21,586 nt of DNA from Verrucomicrobiales bacterium (GCA_003506995.1 DNXB01000273.1:2477-24062); one strand, 5' to 3'. Numbered from the stretch's first letter, positions 7,309 to 14,301 are shown. Program-made: numbers and translations. Notes: generated by a model not told the origin, from the sequence alone.

Positions 7309-7325
7309 CAAGCCCAACGGGCTTG
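7309..7325. repeat. Short perfect hairpin after the CocE-like gene
   Basis: CAAGCCC (7309-7315) pairs perfectly with GGGCTTG (7319-7325) around a 3-base loop. It starts four bases after the stop codon. There is no T-tract, so it is not a classical intrinsic terminator, though it could stop or protect the 3' end of the transcript. It is the first of four hairpins in a row. Confidence 0.6.
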
Positions 7326-7335
7326 CGTCATCCAG

Positions 7336-7358
7336 CCCAGGGTTCGCAGAACCCTGGG
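7336..7358. repeat. REP-like hairpin, type CCCAGGGT (copy 1)
   Basis: Arms CCCAGGGTTC (7336-7345) and GAACCCTGGG (7349-7358) are perfectly complementary around the loop GCA. The outer eight bases, CCCAGGGT/ACCCTGGG, are the same as in the hairpin at 7483-7511, so the two form a pair flanking the large 78-base hairpin. This resembles intergenic REP/BIME elements that are dispersed by RAYT transposases. No RAYT gene is in the window. Confidence 0.75.
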
Positions 7359-7381
7359 TCCACAATGGAAGGAATCATCTG

Positions 7382-7459
7382 CTCAAGGGCGAACCGCAAA
7401 AGGGGTTCCGTCCAGCGTCGATGCCAGAGGACGGAACCGCGTTGCGGTTCGCCCTTGAG
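7382..7459. repeat. Large 78-base two-tier hairpin
   Basis: Outer arms CTCAAGGGCGAACCGCAA (7382-7399) and TTGCGGTTCGCCCTTGAG (7442-7459) match perfectly over 18 bases. Inner arms GGTTCCGTCC (7404-7413) and GGACGGAACC (7429-7438) add 10 more pairs, leaving a small internal loop and a 15-base apex. There is no open reading frame of note and no T-tract. It is either a large REP-like or MITE-like element or a structured RNA. Confidence 0.75.
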
Positions 7460-7482
7460 AACATTGTATTCATTCGGCCAGA

Positions 7483-7511
7483 CCCAGGGTAGCGCTTCGC
7501 GCAACCCTGGG
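7483..7511. repeat. REP-like hairpin, type CCCAGGGT (copy 2)
   Basis: CCCAGGGT (7483-7490) pairs with ACCCTGGG (7504-7511). After one A/A mismatch, GCGC (7492-7495) pairs with GCGC (7499-7502) around the loop TTC. The outer arms are identical to those at 7336-7358 while the inner part differs, as expected for related members of a dispersed palindromic family. Confidence 0.7.
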
Positions 7512-7544
7512 CTGTATGACGGAAGGCCCTTGACCTTCTTCGAG

Positions 7545-8510
7545 TCAGCTTAATTGAAGAGCTTGTCGCACCATGCCCATGCTCGCATTTCCGCCCGTGA
7601 GCACGCAGGCGACGCGTTTGCCTTGCCATGCATCGCGATACTTCTTCAGCGCCGCATAAGCCAGCGCGCCCGCTCCTTCGGCGATGTTGTGTGTGGCCTG
7701 GATGATCTCACGCATCGCGGTCACGGCTTCGTCGTCGTTCACAGTCACGATGTCATGCGCATGGCGGATCACATGCTCCAGCGCATCTTTGTTTGGCGTT
7801 TTGCACGCCACGCCTTCCGCAACACGCGTCGTGCTCGACTGCTCGACAAATTGACGCTGCTGAAACGACAATGCATAAGCTGGCGCATGCTCGGACACGA
7901 CGCCGATGATCTTCGTCTTCAATCCTAGCGCCTCGCGGGCCGCCGCGATGCCGCAGAAGCCGGAACCGAGGCCGATGGGCACGAAAACCGCGTCCAAATC
8001 CTCCACGGAGCGGAACATCTCCAAGCCATACGTCGCCACGCCGCGCACGAGCCACGGATGAAACGACGGCACGGCATGCAGCCCCTCTTTCACGGCCAGT
8101 TCGCGTGAGAATTCAAGGGCTTCTTGAAATTCACGACCATGCTCGACGAGTTCGGCGCCCAACGAGCGCATGGCGTTGTTCTTTTCCGGGTTGTTGCCGT
8201 GCGGCACGACGATTACAGCCCGCAAGCCGTTGAGTTTCGCCGCAAACGCGATGGACTGGCCGTGATTGCCTGTCGTGGCTGCGATCACACCGCGCACATC
8301 GGGTTGCTGGCGTTTCAATTCGTCCATGTAAACCAATCCGCCGCGAATCTTGAAAGCGCCAACGGGTGTGTGGTTCTCGTGCTTCAGCCACAGCTCGCAG
8401 CCGAGATTTGCTTCGAGCAGCGGCCAGCGATAGGTCGGCGTTTCACGAATGTGCGGACGAATGAGCGTTTTGGCGGCTTCGATTTCGCTCAGGGTTGGCA
8501 GAGGTTCCAT
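7545..8510 (-). CDS. PLP-dependent threonine/serine dehydratase (fold type II)
   Basis: This 321-aa protein matches catabolic TdcB-length enzymes without the C-terminal regulatory domain of biosynthetic IlvA. It has the PLP lysine motif GAFKIRGG (K54), the TTGNHGQS substrate/cofactor loop (79-86), the glycine-rich phosphate-binding loop GLGSG (180-184), and a C-terminal VLTGGNAS block with the serine that contacts the pyridine nitrogen. The expected reaction is threonine to 2-oxobutanoate plus ammonia, or serine to pyruvate. GLGSG in place of GGGGL also occurs in relatives such as EutB-like and hydroxyaspartate ammonia-lyases, so exact specificity is open. It is transcribed divergently from the O-methyltransferase across 71 bases. 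No Shine-Dalgarno is seen. Confidence 0.9.
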   Translation of the reverse strand: MEPLPTLSEIEAAKTLIRPHIRETPTYRWPLLEANLGCELWLKHENHTPVGAFKIRGGLVYMDELKRQQPDVRGVIAATTGNHGQSIAFAAKLNGLRAVIVVPHGNNPEKNNAMRSLGAELVEHGREFQEALEFSRELAVKEGLHAVPSFHPWLVRGVATYGLEMFRSVEDLDAVFVPIGLGSGFCGIAAAREALGLKTKIIGVVSEHAPAYALSFQQRQFVEQSSTTRVAEGVACKTPNKDALEHVIRHAHDIVTVNDDEAVTAMREIIQATHNIAEGAGALAYAALKKYRDAWQGKRVACVLTGGNASMGMVRQALQLS

Positions 8511-8521
8511 CCGGCACGGCT

Positions 8522-8559
8522 AGGCATGATCTGAGGAAAGTCACGCGCTTGTCATGCCT
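8522..8559. promoter_or_regulatory. Inverted repeat in the divergent intergenic region
   Basis: AGGCATGA (8522-8529) and TCATGCCT (8552-8559) form a perfect 8-base inverted repeat with centres 30 bases apart, close to three helical turns. The pair fills most of the 71-base gap between the divergent dehydratase and O-methyltransferase starts. It could be a two-site operator bound by a dimeric or looping regulator. No regulator gene is adjacent, and a chance repeat is possible. Confidence 0.3.
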
Positions 8560-8576
8560 CCGCACCGCGTTATTTT
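8549..8576 (+). promoter_or_regulatory. Candidate promoter of the O-methyltransferase gene, possibly leaderless
   Basis: TTGTCA (8549-8554, five of six to TTGACA) and TATTTT (8571-8576, four of six to TATAAT) are separated by 16 bases. The ATG begins at 8582, five bases after the -10-like box, so transcription would start at about the start codon. The right arm of the inverted repeat overlaps the -35-like box, which would suit repression. Confidence 0.4.
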
Positions 8577-8581
8577 CGCGC

Positions 8582-9586
8582 ATGGACATTTCACCTGACC
8601 GCATCCTGCAAACCGGCCTCGCTTTCTGGAACGCCAAGACACTGCTCAGCGCGGTGGAAATGGAGATCTTCACCGAGCTGGCGAAGCATCCGGGTGATCT
8701 TGCCACGTTGCAGGGTCGCCTGGGGATGCATCCTCGTGGAGCGCGGGATTTTCTGGATGCGCTCGTCGCGCTTGGCTTTCTTCAGCGCATCGACGGTGTT
8801 TACAGCAACACGCCTGAGACGAGCCTGTTTCTCGACAAGGCGAAGCCATCTTACATCGGCGGCATCCTGGAGATGGCGAACCATCGTCTTTATCCGTTCT
8901 GGGGCGGTCTGACGGCAGCCGTGCGCACGGGCGAATCTCAAAACGAGTCCAAAGGCGGCCACGATCCGTTTGCCGCGATTTACGCTGATCCAGCGCGGCT
9001 GCGCGAGTTCCTGCGGGCGATGTCCGGTGTCAGCCGGGGTGCGAACATGGCCATCGCGCGGAGGTTTCCGTGGTCGCAGTATCAAAGCTGCGCGGACATC
9101 GGCACGGCGCAGGGAGACCTCGTCACCCAGATCGCGCTGGCGAACCCGCATTTGAAGGGACTGGGCTTTGATCTGCCGGAAGTGGGGCCGGTGTTTGAGG
9201 ATTATGTGGCCGCAAACGGGCTTGCCAGCCGCGTGAGCTTCGCGGGCGGCAGTTTCTTCACCGATGCGCTGCCTCAGGCCGATGTGCTGCTCTTCGGCCA
9301 CATCCTGCACGACTGGGATCTCGACACGAAACGCATGCTGCTGCGCAAGGCGCATGCCGCGCTGCCGCCGGGCGGCGCGGTGGTGGTCTATGACGCCATC
9401 ATTGATGACGACCGCTCGCAGAACGCGTTTGGCCTTTTGATGAGCCTGAACATGCTGATCGAAACTCCCGGCGGGTTTGATTACACCGGCGCGGACTGTG
9501 TCGGCTGGATGCAGGAGACCGGATTCAAAGACTGCCGCGTCGAGCATCTGGTCGGCCCCGACTCGATGGTGATCGGCATCAAATGA
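8582..9586 (+). CDS. SAM-dependent O-methyltransferase (Methyltransf_2, ASMT-like)
   Basis: The protein has 334 aa from the ATG at 8582; an upstream in-frame start at 8495 would run through the divergent promoter. The N-terminal winged-helix dimerisation domain covers about 1-90 (ILQTGLAFWNAKTLLSAVEMEIFTEL, then a helix-turn-helix-like segment). The Rossmann domain has the SAM-binding motif DIGTAQG (172-178), FDLPEV (196-201), and the catalytic-His segment GHILHDWD with H243. This family methylates hydroxyls of aromatic or polyketide small molecules (acetylserotonin, hydroxyneurosporene and antibiotic methyltransferases). No biosynthetic cluster surrounds it, so the substrate is unknown. Its stop overlaps the convergent small gene by 8 bases. 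Confidence 0.9.
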   Translation: MDISPDRILQTGLAFWNAKTLLSAVEMEIFTELAKHPGDLATLQGRLGMHPRGARDFLDALVALGFLQRIDGVYSNTPETSLFLDKAKPSYIGGILEMANHRLYPFWGGLTAAVRTGESQNESKGGHDPFAAIYADPARLREFLRAMSGVSRGANMAIARRFPWSQYQSCADIGTAQGDLVTQIALANPHLKGLGFDLPEVGPVFEDYVAANGLASRVSFAGGSFFTDALPQADVLLFGHILHDWDLDTKRMLLRKAHAALPPGGAVVVYDAIIDDDRSQNAFGLLMSLNMLIETPGGFDYTGADCVGWMQETGFKDCRVEHLVGPDSMVIGIK

Positions 9587-9830
9587 GCGGCTGCTCTTCC
9601 GGGCCGTCGTCCTCAGGCGCTTCCTCCGCTGGTTTTTCCAGCACCACCAGCTCCGCGCCCTTCAGCAGGCGGCAGAACTCCTTTTTCGTGGCCTTGTGCA
9701 GCGTGCCTTCCTTGGTGAGCGGGTCTTTCATGCGCTTGTACTCGATGGAGAGCCGCGCCCATTCGACGATGCGCAGGTACTCATCGCCCTTTTTCCAAAT
9801 CTGGCCTTGTTCCAATTTCATCGGCTCCAT
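9579..9830 (-). CDS. Small conserved-looking protein of unknown function
   Basis: This 83-aa cytoplasmic protein has no signal peptide or membrane segment. The N-terminal part (LEQGQIWKKGDEYLRIVEWARLSIEYK) looks like a small beta-rich domain and is followed by a Lys-rich middle and an acidic, proline-containing tail (about 68-83). It recalls short proteins that I believe occur widely in Verrucomicrobia, but I know no function. It starts at ATG 9830; an alternative ATG at 9821 follows GGAG by three bases. It converges on the O-methyltransferase with an 8-base overlap and is divergent from the hydrolase gene across 89 bases. Confidence 0.7.
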   Translation of the reverse strand: MEPMKLEQGQIWKKGDEYLRIVEWARLSIEYKRMKDPLTKEGTLHKATKKEFCRLLKGAELVVLEKPAEEAPEDDGPEEQPLI

Positions 9831-9919
9831 TAGCTCCCGCCGTTCGGCTTTGCCATGAGATTTCCCGCCAAAGGTGTGATGTCCTGTTTGGAAGGCGCTG
9901 AACCGCGCGTTCTTTTGCC

Positions 9920-10954
9920 ATGAAGCCCCTCTTTTTAGTAATCGCTCTCGCTTTCATGTCCTCGCTGCATGCCCAAACATCCTTGATCAGCAAACCCGCC
10001 CCAAAGCGCTGGCCGGCGCAGATCACGAAAGTCGGTATTCCTTGTAGCGATGGCGCGACCCAGGCGGCGATGTGGTTTGCACCGGCTTCGACGGAAAAGA
10101 AGCCTCTGCTGGTGGGCCTGCACACCTGGAGCAGCAGCTATGCCTCCGCCGGTGGGGACGCGGTGTATGCGGAATGGTGCGTGGCGCAGGGCTGGGCTTT
10201 TGTGCATCCTGATTTTCGCGGACCCAACTGGACGCCGCAGGCGCTTGGCAGTGATCGCGCGGTGCAGGATGTGGTGGAGGCGGTGGCTTGGGCAAAACAG
10301 CAGACGCAGGTGGATGAGACGCGAATTTACCTCATCGGCGTGAGCGGTGGCGGGCACATGGCGATGCTGATGGCGGGACGTCATCCAGAAATCTGGGCCG
10401 GGGTGAGCGCGTGGTGCGGTATCAGCGACCTTGCGCAATGGCATGCGGAGCACACGAAAAACGGCGTGCCAGACAAGTATGCACAGAACATCGAGGCAGC
10501 GCTCGGGCATGCGCCGATGAAAGATGATCCTGAGGCATGGCGGCGCTCGCCGTTGAGCTGCTTGAAACATGCCGCCGCTGTGCCGCTCGACATCGCGCAT
10601 GGCATTCACGATGGCCGTGCGGGCAGTGTGCCGTTCACGCATGCGCTGCGGGCCTTCAATGCCGTGGCTGCGGAGGCGAATCGTCTTGATGCGAACGCCT
10701 TCCCGTTGTTTTACGAGACACAGAAACTGCCGCCTGGCTGGCAGCCCGCGCCACCGGATGCGAGCTATGGCGTGAAAGCCCCGATCTTCCGCCACATCAG
10801 CGGCAACACCCGGCTGACGATCTTTGAAGGCGGGCATGAGATCATGCACCAGGCCGCGCTGAACTGGCTGGCGCGGCAGTGTCGTGGGCAGCCGGTGGTG
10901 TGGGACGTGCGGGACTTCATTCCGCTCGATGTCGAGGGTGAAAGTGGCAAATGA
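9920..10954 (+). CDS. Exported alpha/beta hydrolase (prolyl oligopeptidase/dienelactone hydrolase-like)
   Basis: The protein has 344 aa with a signal peptide (about 1-19, ending HAQ). The alpha/beta-hydrolase core has LLVGLHTW with the oxyanion strand (63-70), HPDFRGPNW (97-104), the nucleophile elbow GVSGGGH with S142, an Asp in HGIHDGRAG (D231) and a His in EGGHE (H306), so the full triad is present. Similar Planctomycetes-Verrucomicrobia proteins are usually annotated as prolyl oligopeptidase family or esterase. The lack of an N-terminal beta-propeller excludes a true prolyl oligopeptidase. The substrate is probably a small ester or peptide in the periplasm. It lies 27 bases upstream of the lectin-domain gene and may be co-transcribed. 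Confidence 0.85.
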   Translation: MKPLFLVIALAFMSSLHAQTSLISKPAPKRWPAQITKVGIPCSDGATQAAMWFAPASTEKKPLLVGLHTWSSSYASAGGDAVYAEWCVAQGWAFVHPDFRGPNWTPQALGSDRAVQDVVEAVAWAKQQTQVDETRIYLIGVSGGGHMAMLMAGRHPEIWAGVSAWCGISDLAQWHAEHTKNGVPDKYAQNIEAALGHAPMKDDPEAWRRSPLSCLKHAAAVPLDIAHGIHDGRAGSVPFTHALRAFNAVAAEANRLDANAFPLFYETQKLPPGWQPAPPDASYGVKAPIFRHISGNTRLTIFEGGHEIMHQAALNWLARQCRGQPVVWDVRDFIPLDVEGESGK

Positions 10955-10981
10955 GGCGGAGAATGCCTGACATCGGCCCGG

Positions 10982-11332
10982 ATGCTGCTTCTCTGTGCCA
11001 CCCTCATGTATTCATCTTCTGTTCCCTGGAAAGTCCTCTCCTCCAATGTCGCCCTCAGTGTCCTCACCGAGGGCTGGAGTCTTGATCAAATCTCGCCGGA
11101 TGAGGTCGAGATTCGCAGCATCACGGTGGAGGTTTTTTTCGACTCGCCCTTTTTCGCCGTGCCCGTCGTGCAGCTAGGGCTCACGGGTTTTGACATCGAC
11201 CAGCGCGACAGCGCGCGTCTGACGCTCAAAACCGGGCTCATCACCGAATCCGGCTTTCAGGCCATCATCACCACCTGGGCCAACACCCGCGTGTATGCCG
11301 CCGAGTTCAACTGGCTGGCCGTCGGACCGTGA
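10982..11332 (+). CDS. H-type lectin domain protein
   Basis: This 116-aa protein starts at ATG 10982; an ATG at 11006 would remove 8 residues. Residues about 46-115 fit the H-type lectin (discoidin/Helix agglutinin-like) domain: ITVEVFFDSPFF..PVV..GLTGFDID...SARL.L.TGLIT..GF..IITTWA.TRVY...FNWLAVG. H-type lectins are six-stranded beta-sandwich proteins that trimerise and bind GalNAc-like sugars. The N-terminus is mildly hydrophobic (MLLLCATLMYSSS) but is not a convincing signal peptide, so cellular location is unclear. It follows the exported hydrolase by 27 bases. Its TGA directly abuts the TGA of the convergent methyltransferase gene (11330-11335). Confidence 0.75.
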   Translation: MLLLCATLMYSSSVPWKVLSSNVALSVLTEGWSLDQISPDEVEIRSITVEVFFDSPFFAVPVVQLGLTGFDIDQRDSARLTLKTGLITESGFQAIITTWANTRVYAAEFNWLAVGP

Positions 11333-12130
11333 TCAGGCTTTGCGGAAGCACCAGGAACGGTAGGACAGCTCGCGTGATTTCAGCGCGTCATACACTCGCG
11401 ATCCCGGCAGCCCGGCGAAGTCGCGCCCGAGCGAGTGCAGGAAGCCGGGCAGGCGCTGGCAGATGAGCGTCTCGCTGCGTGCCGCGTTGGTTTCCATGCC
11501 GCGCAGCACTTCATCGCGGATGTCGCGTGTTTGCACGATTTGCAGCGGCGCCTGGGAGATGGCGGTGTCCCATTCGGCGAACTGATCGCGAAAACGGAAG
11601 TCGGCATAGAGAAAGTGGCCGCCGGGCTTCAGCACACGCGTCACCTCGGCCAGAAAGCCGGGGAAATCAGGATAACAGTGCGATGCCTCGACATTGATCA
11701 CCGCATCGAGTGATTGATCAGCGAAAGGGAGCTTCTGCGCATCGCCCTGTTTGAACCTGAGGCCGGGCACCCGATGGCGCTGCTGGCAGAAGGCGATGCC
11801 GGTGGGATTGAGGTCGAGGCCGGTGTAGCTGGCAGGCTGCAATGTGCGCGTGAGCCAAGACGCACCTCCTCCGTGGCCGCAGCTCACTTCCAGCACGTCT
11901 TTGCCACGCAGGTCGGCCTGTGTGGCGACGTGATGATAAAGCTGGATGCAGGCGCGGTTCGGTTCGTCTGCGGGATCGAGCTTCAAACCAACCGGAGGGT
12001 CGGTTTCAAAGGCGTAGTTGAGAAACAGCACCTCCTCGCCACGCAGGCGGCGTGTGAGGAAGGGATACCACAGCCGCCAGATGGCCTTGCGGACAGTCGG
12101 GATGGAGAAGAGGCGTTCGAGGAGTGACAT
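11333..12130 (-). CDS. Class I SAM-dependent methyltransferase (Methyltransf_11; phthiotriol-methyltransferase-like)
   Basis: The protein has 265 aa from the ATG at 12130; a start at 12175 would add 15 residues of unlikely composition. The SAM-binding motif I is DVLEVSCGHGGGASWL (78-93), motif II ends in YTGLDLNP (102-109), then GDAQKLPF (129-136), and motif III is VLKPGGHFLYADFR (166-179). The SCGHGGGAS variant and the N-terminal YPFLTRRL...VLFLNY region recall the mycobacterial phthiotriol/phenolphthiotriol dimycocerosate methyltransferase subgroup. The substrate is probably a lipid or polyketide-like molecule, but this is inference. The gene is convergent with and directly abuts the lectin gene, and is divergent from the DUF6600 gene across 207 bases. 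Confidence 0.88.
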   Translation of the reverse strand: MSLLERLFSIPTVRKAIWRLWYPFLTRRLRGEEVLFLNYAFETDPPVGLKLDPADEPNRACIQLYHHVATQADLRGKDVLEVSCGHGGGASWLTRTLQPASYTGLDLNPTGIAFCQQRHRVPGLRFKQGDAQKLPFADQSLDAVINVEASHCYPDFPGFLAEVTRVLKPGGHFLYADFRFRDQFAEWDTAISQAPLQIVQTRDIRDEVLRGMETNAARSETLICQRLPGFLHSLGRDFAGLPGSRVYDALKSRELSYRSWCFRKA

Positions 12131-12337
12131 GAGGATGAATGGGGCGCGAGGTGTCACACCGCCTGTCGTCTTCAAGCCTGCGGGTGGCGAGGTCTAAGTG
12201 CGGCTGTTTTTTCGAAAACAAACCACCCCCCTGACGCAAAGATCAGGGCGGCCATGCGTCCATTTTTGAATCGGAGGCCAGGGGCCGCGCGTCGTATTCA
12301 ATGGTGATGAAAACCCCAACCCAACCCCTGACCAACC
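12131..12337. other. Divergent intergenic region, 207 bases
   Basis: It separates the minus-strand methyltransferase and the plus-strand DUF6600 gene. It contains a short AT hairpin, TGTTTT (12205-12210) and AAAACA (12215-12220) around TTCG. I see no convincing -35/-10 pair for either gene: TTGAAT at 12266 and TATTCA at 12295 are 23 bases apart. The ATG at 12338 has no Shine-Dalgarno. Confidence 0.5.
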
Positions 12338-14245
12338 ATGAAACATCTACCTCTTCTGCTGTGCGCCGCGCTTTTTGCCGTGGCCACACCGGTCCCGACG
12401 GCCCGAGCCGATGTGACCGTTTCCATCGACTTCTTCTACGATGCACTCGATCCGTATGGCGACTGGATTTACACCCGCAACTACGGTTATGTTTGGGAGC
12501 CTGACTTGGCTCGAAATCCTTATTGGGCACCCTATTCGGACGGTTACTGGGCCTACACGGATGCGGGCTGGGCCTGGATCTCAAACGAGGACTTTGGCTG
12601 GGCCACGTACCACTATGGCCGCTGGATCCGCATGTTTGACCGCTGGGTGTGGGTGCCCGGCTATGAATGGGCACCAGCCTGGGTGTCCTGGCGACAAACC
12701 GATGATTACATCGGCTGGGCACCGCTGCCACCCGAGGCGCGCTGGCACATCAGCATCGGGTTCCATTGGTGGACGGACAGTTACTACGATGTCGGCCCTG
12801 CTTACTATAGCTTTGTTCCGATTCGTTCGTTCGCCACGCGCTCGTCGCTGCGCCCCTTCATCGTGGATCGCAGCCGCAACTACACCTACATAGATCGTTC
12901 GGTGAACATCACCAACATCACGTATCAGCAGAACGCCGTGAACAACATCTTCGTCGGCGGACCTGACCCGGCCCGCATCGACAGGCTGGGTGAAAACCGC
13001 GTCCGACGTCTGACACTCCGGCGTGATGAAGACAGCTTCCGCCGTGACTGGCTCAATAATCAGGGAACAAGCCGTGGAGACGCCCGCAGCCTCTCACGCA
13101 TTGAGAGCGACCAGTTGGTGGTTGCCGCCCCGTCCGTGAGGAGGGAAGAAACGCCGGCCTTGCCACCACGCGTGCGCGAACGCTTTGACCGCCCGGAAAT
13201 TGACCGTGGCTGGAGCGGGCTCGGTGATGCCCATGCCGCAGAGCGTCTGCGCGTGCGGCAGCGTGAAGAACTCGCGAAGCTCAAAACGGAAAAGCTGCCG
13301 GAGAAAACCCCCAGGGTCGCCACCAGTCAGACGCCCCCGCCGGCTCTGGGTCGTGCTCTTCGGCCCGAGGAGCGCTGGGGCTCTATCCAGCGTCCTGATC
13401 CCCGCCGCTTTGATGAGGAAGTTCCCAAAGCCCAGCCCCTGACACCCGAGCGCAAACCCGGGGTGAAGGAGGAACCGCCCGCGCCCGGCGAGCTGGATCG
13501 TCCCGGCCTGCCGGGCCGTGATCGGCCCGCTCTTGGGCCGGAGAGTCGTCCAGATCTGCGGCCTGAAGGCCGCCCTGGGCGCGGCCCCGATGGTCGTCCC
13601 GACAGCGAGGGTCGGCCGCCCTTGGTCCGGCCAGGAGAACCGCCAGACCGTCAGCCCACCGCCCCCCAGGTGGTGCCAGAGCCTAAACTGACGCCTCCTC
13701 AGGTGAATCCTGGTCTGCCTGGAAATCGTGATGGCAGCAGCCCTGGTTTTGTGCCCGAAGGCCGTCGCCCTGTGGCTCCCGATTCGCCGCCAAGCACGCC
13801 GCCTAAGGCACGACCCGTGCCCATGCCGGAACCCCAGTCCGAACCCAAGGTGCGCCCCAGCCCGATGCCCCGCCCGGAAGTTCCCAAAGTAAAACCGGCG
13901 CCCATGCCGCAGCCAGCTCAGCCGCCGCAAGTTCGTCCTTCAGAGCCGCAGCGACGCCCGGCTGTGCCTGAGAAATTCCGTGAGAAACATGCGGAAGCTC
14001 CGCAGCCGCGCCCTTTCCAGCCCCAGGCACCGCCACTCCAGGCGACACCGCAGCCGCGTCCTGCGCCGCAAGCCAGGCCGTTAACCGCGCCGCCGCCTCC
14101 GGCACCTCAACCTCAAGCCGGGCAGGCCGCTCCACAGTTTCGTCCGCCTCCTCAGGCGAGGCCGGCACCACCAACGCCGCCGCCAGCGAGCGTGCCCGAG
14201 TCCGCCCCGCAGGGGAAAAAGCCTGAGGAAAAACGACAGCGTTGA
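12338..14245 (+). CDS. Exported DUF6600 Trp/Tyr-rich protein with long proline-rich tail
   Basis: This 635-aa protein has a signal peptide ending near ARA-D (about residue 24). Residues about 31-165 form the DUF6600 domain: LDPYGDWIYTRNYGYVWEP, YWAPYSDGYWAYTDAGWAWIS, FGWATYHYGRW, WVWVPGYEWAPAWVSWR, YIGWAPLPPEA. I count 17 Trp between residues 43 and 145. Residues about 170-330 are charged and rich in Arg. Residues about 330-635 are low-complexity Pro/Gln/Arg/Ala, certainly disordered, with near-repeats of K-x-(R/K)-P-x-P-M-P. DUF6600 proteins are envelope proteins of unknown function in Acidobacteria, Verrucomicrobia and Proteobacteria. The tail could span or bind the cell wall or polyanions. 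A strong terminator follows the stop by 15 bases. Confidence 0.88.
   Translation: MKHLPLLLCAALFAVATPVPTARADVTVSIDFFYDALDPYGDWIYTRNYGYVWEPDLARNPYWAPYSDGYWAYTDAGWAWISNEDFGWATYHYGRWIRMFDRWVWVPGYEWAPAWVSWRQTDDYIGWAPLPPEARWHISIGFHWWTDSYYDVGPAYYSFVPIRSFATRSSLRPFIVDRSRNYTYIDRSVNITNITYQQNAVNNIFVGGPDPARIDRLGENRVRRLTLRRDEDSFRRDWLNNQGTSRGDARSLSRIESDQLVVAAPSVRREETPALPPRVRERFDRPEIDRGWSGLGDAHAAERLRVRQREELAKLKTEKLPEKTPRVATSQTPPPALGRALRPEERWGSIQRPDPRRFDEEVPKAQPLTPERKPGVKEEPPAPGELDRPGLPGRDRPALGPESRPDLRPEGRPGRGPDGRPDSEGRPPLVRPGEPPDRQPTAPQVVPEPKLTPPQVNPGLPGNRDGSSPGFVPEGRRPVAPDSPPSTPPKARPVPMPEPQSEPKVRPSPMPRPEVPKVKPAPMPQPAQPPQVRPSEPQRRPAVPEKFREKHAEAPQPRPFQPQAPPLQATPQPRPAPQARPLTAPPPPAPQPQAGQAAPQFRPPPQARPAPPTPPPASVPESAPQGKKPEEKRQR
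13805..13915 (+). repeat. Three degenerate 10-codon repeats in the proline-rich tail
   Basis: Residues 490-499 (KARPVPMPEP), 504-513 (KVRPSPMPRP) and 517-526 (KVKPAPMPQP) are encoded at 13805-13834, 13847-13876 and 13886-13915. The pattern is K-x-(R/K)-P-x-P-M-P-x-P. DNA identity between copies is modest, so this is protein-level repetition under composition constraint or an old duplication. Confidence 0.6.
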
Positions 14246-14260
14246 ACGAGTGCGCGTCTC

Positions 14261-14301
14261 CCTCGTCGAGAAAAAATGGCTGCCTTCTCGACGAGGTTTT
14301 T
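14261..14301 (+). terminator. Intrinsic terminator after the DUF6600 gene
   Basis: CCTCGTCGAGAA (14261-14272) pairs perfectly over 12 bases with TTCTCGACGAGG (14285-14296), enclosing a 12-base loop, and is followed at once by five T (14297-14301). It lies 15 bases after the stop at 14245. It is the only canonical rho-independent terminator I find in the window and isolates the DUF6600 gene from the PhnA-like gene. Confidence 0.85.

Noticed and set aside
12205..12220. TGTTTT-TTCG-AAAACA hairpin as a terminator
   Set aside because: The stem is only six pairs and mostly A/T, and it lies upstream of both divergent genes, where no transcript needs to end.
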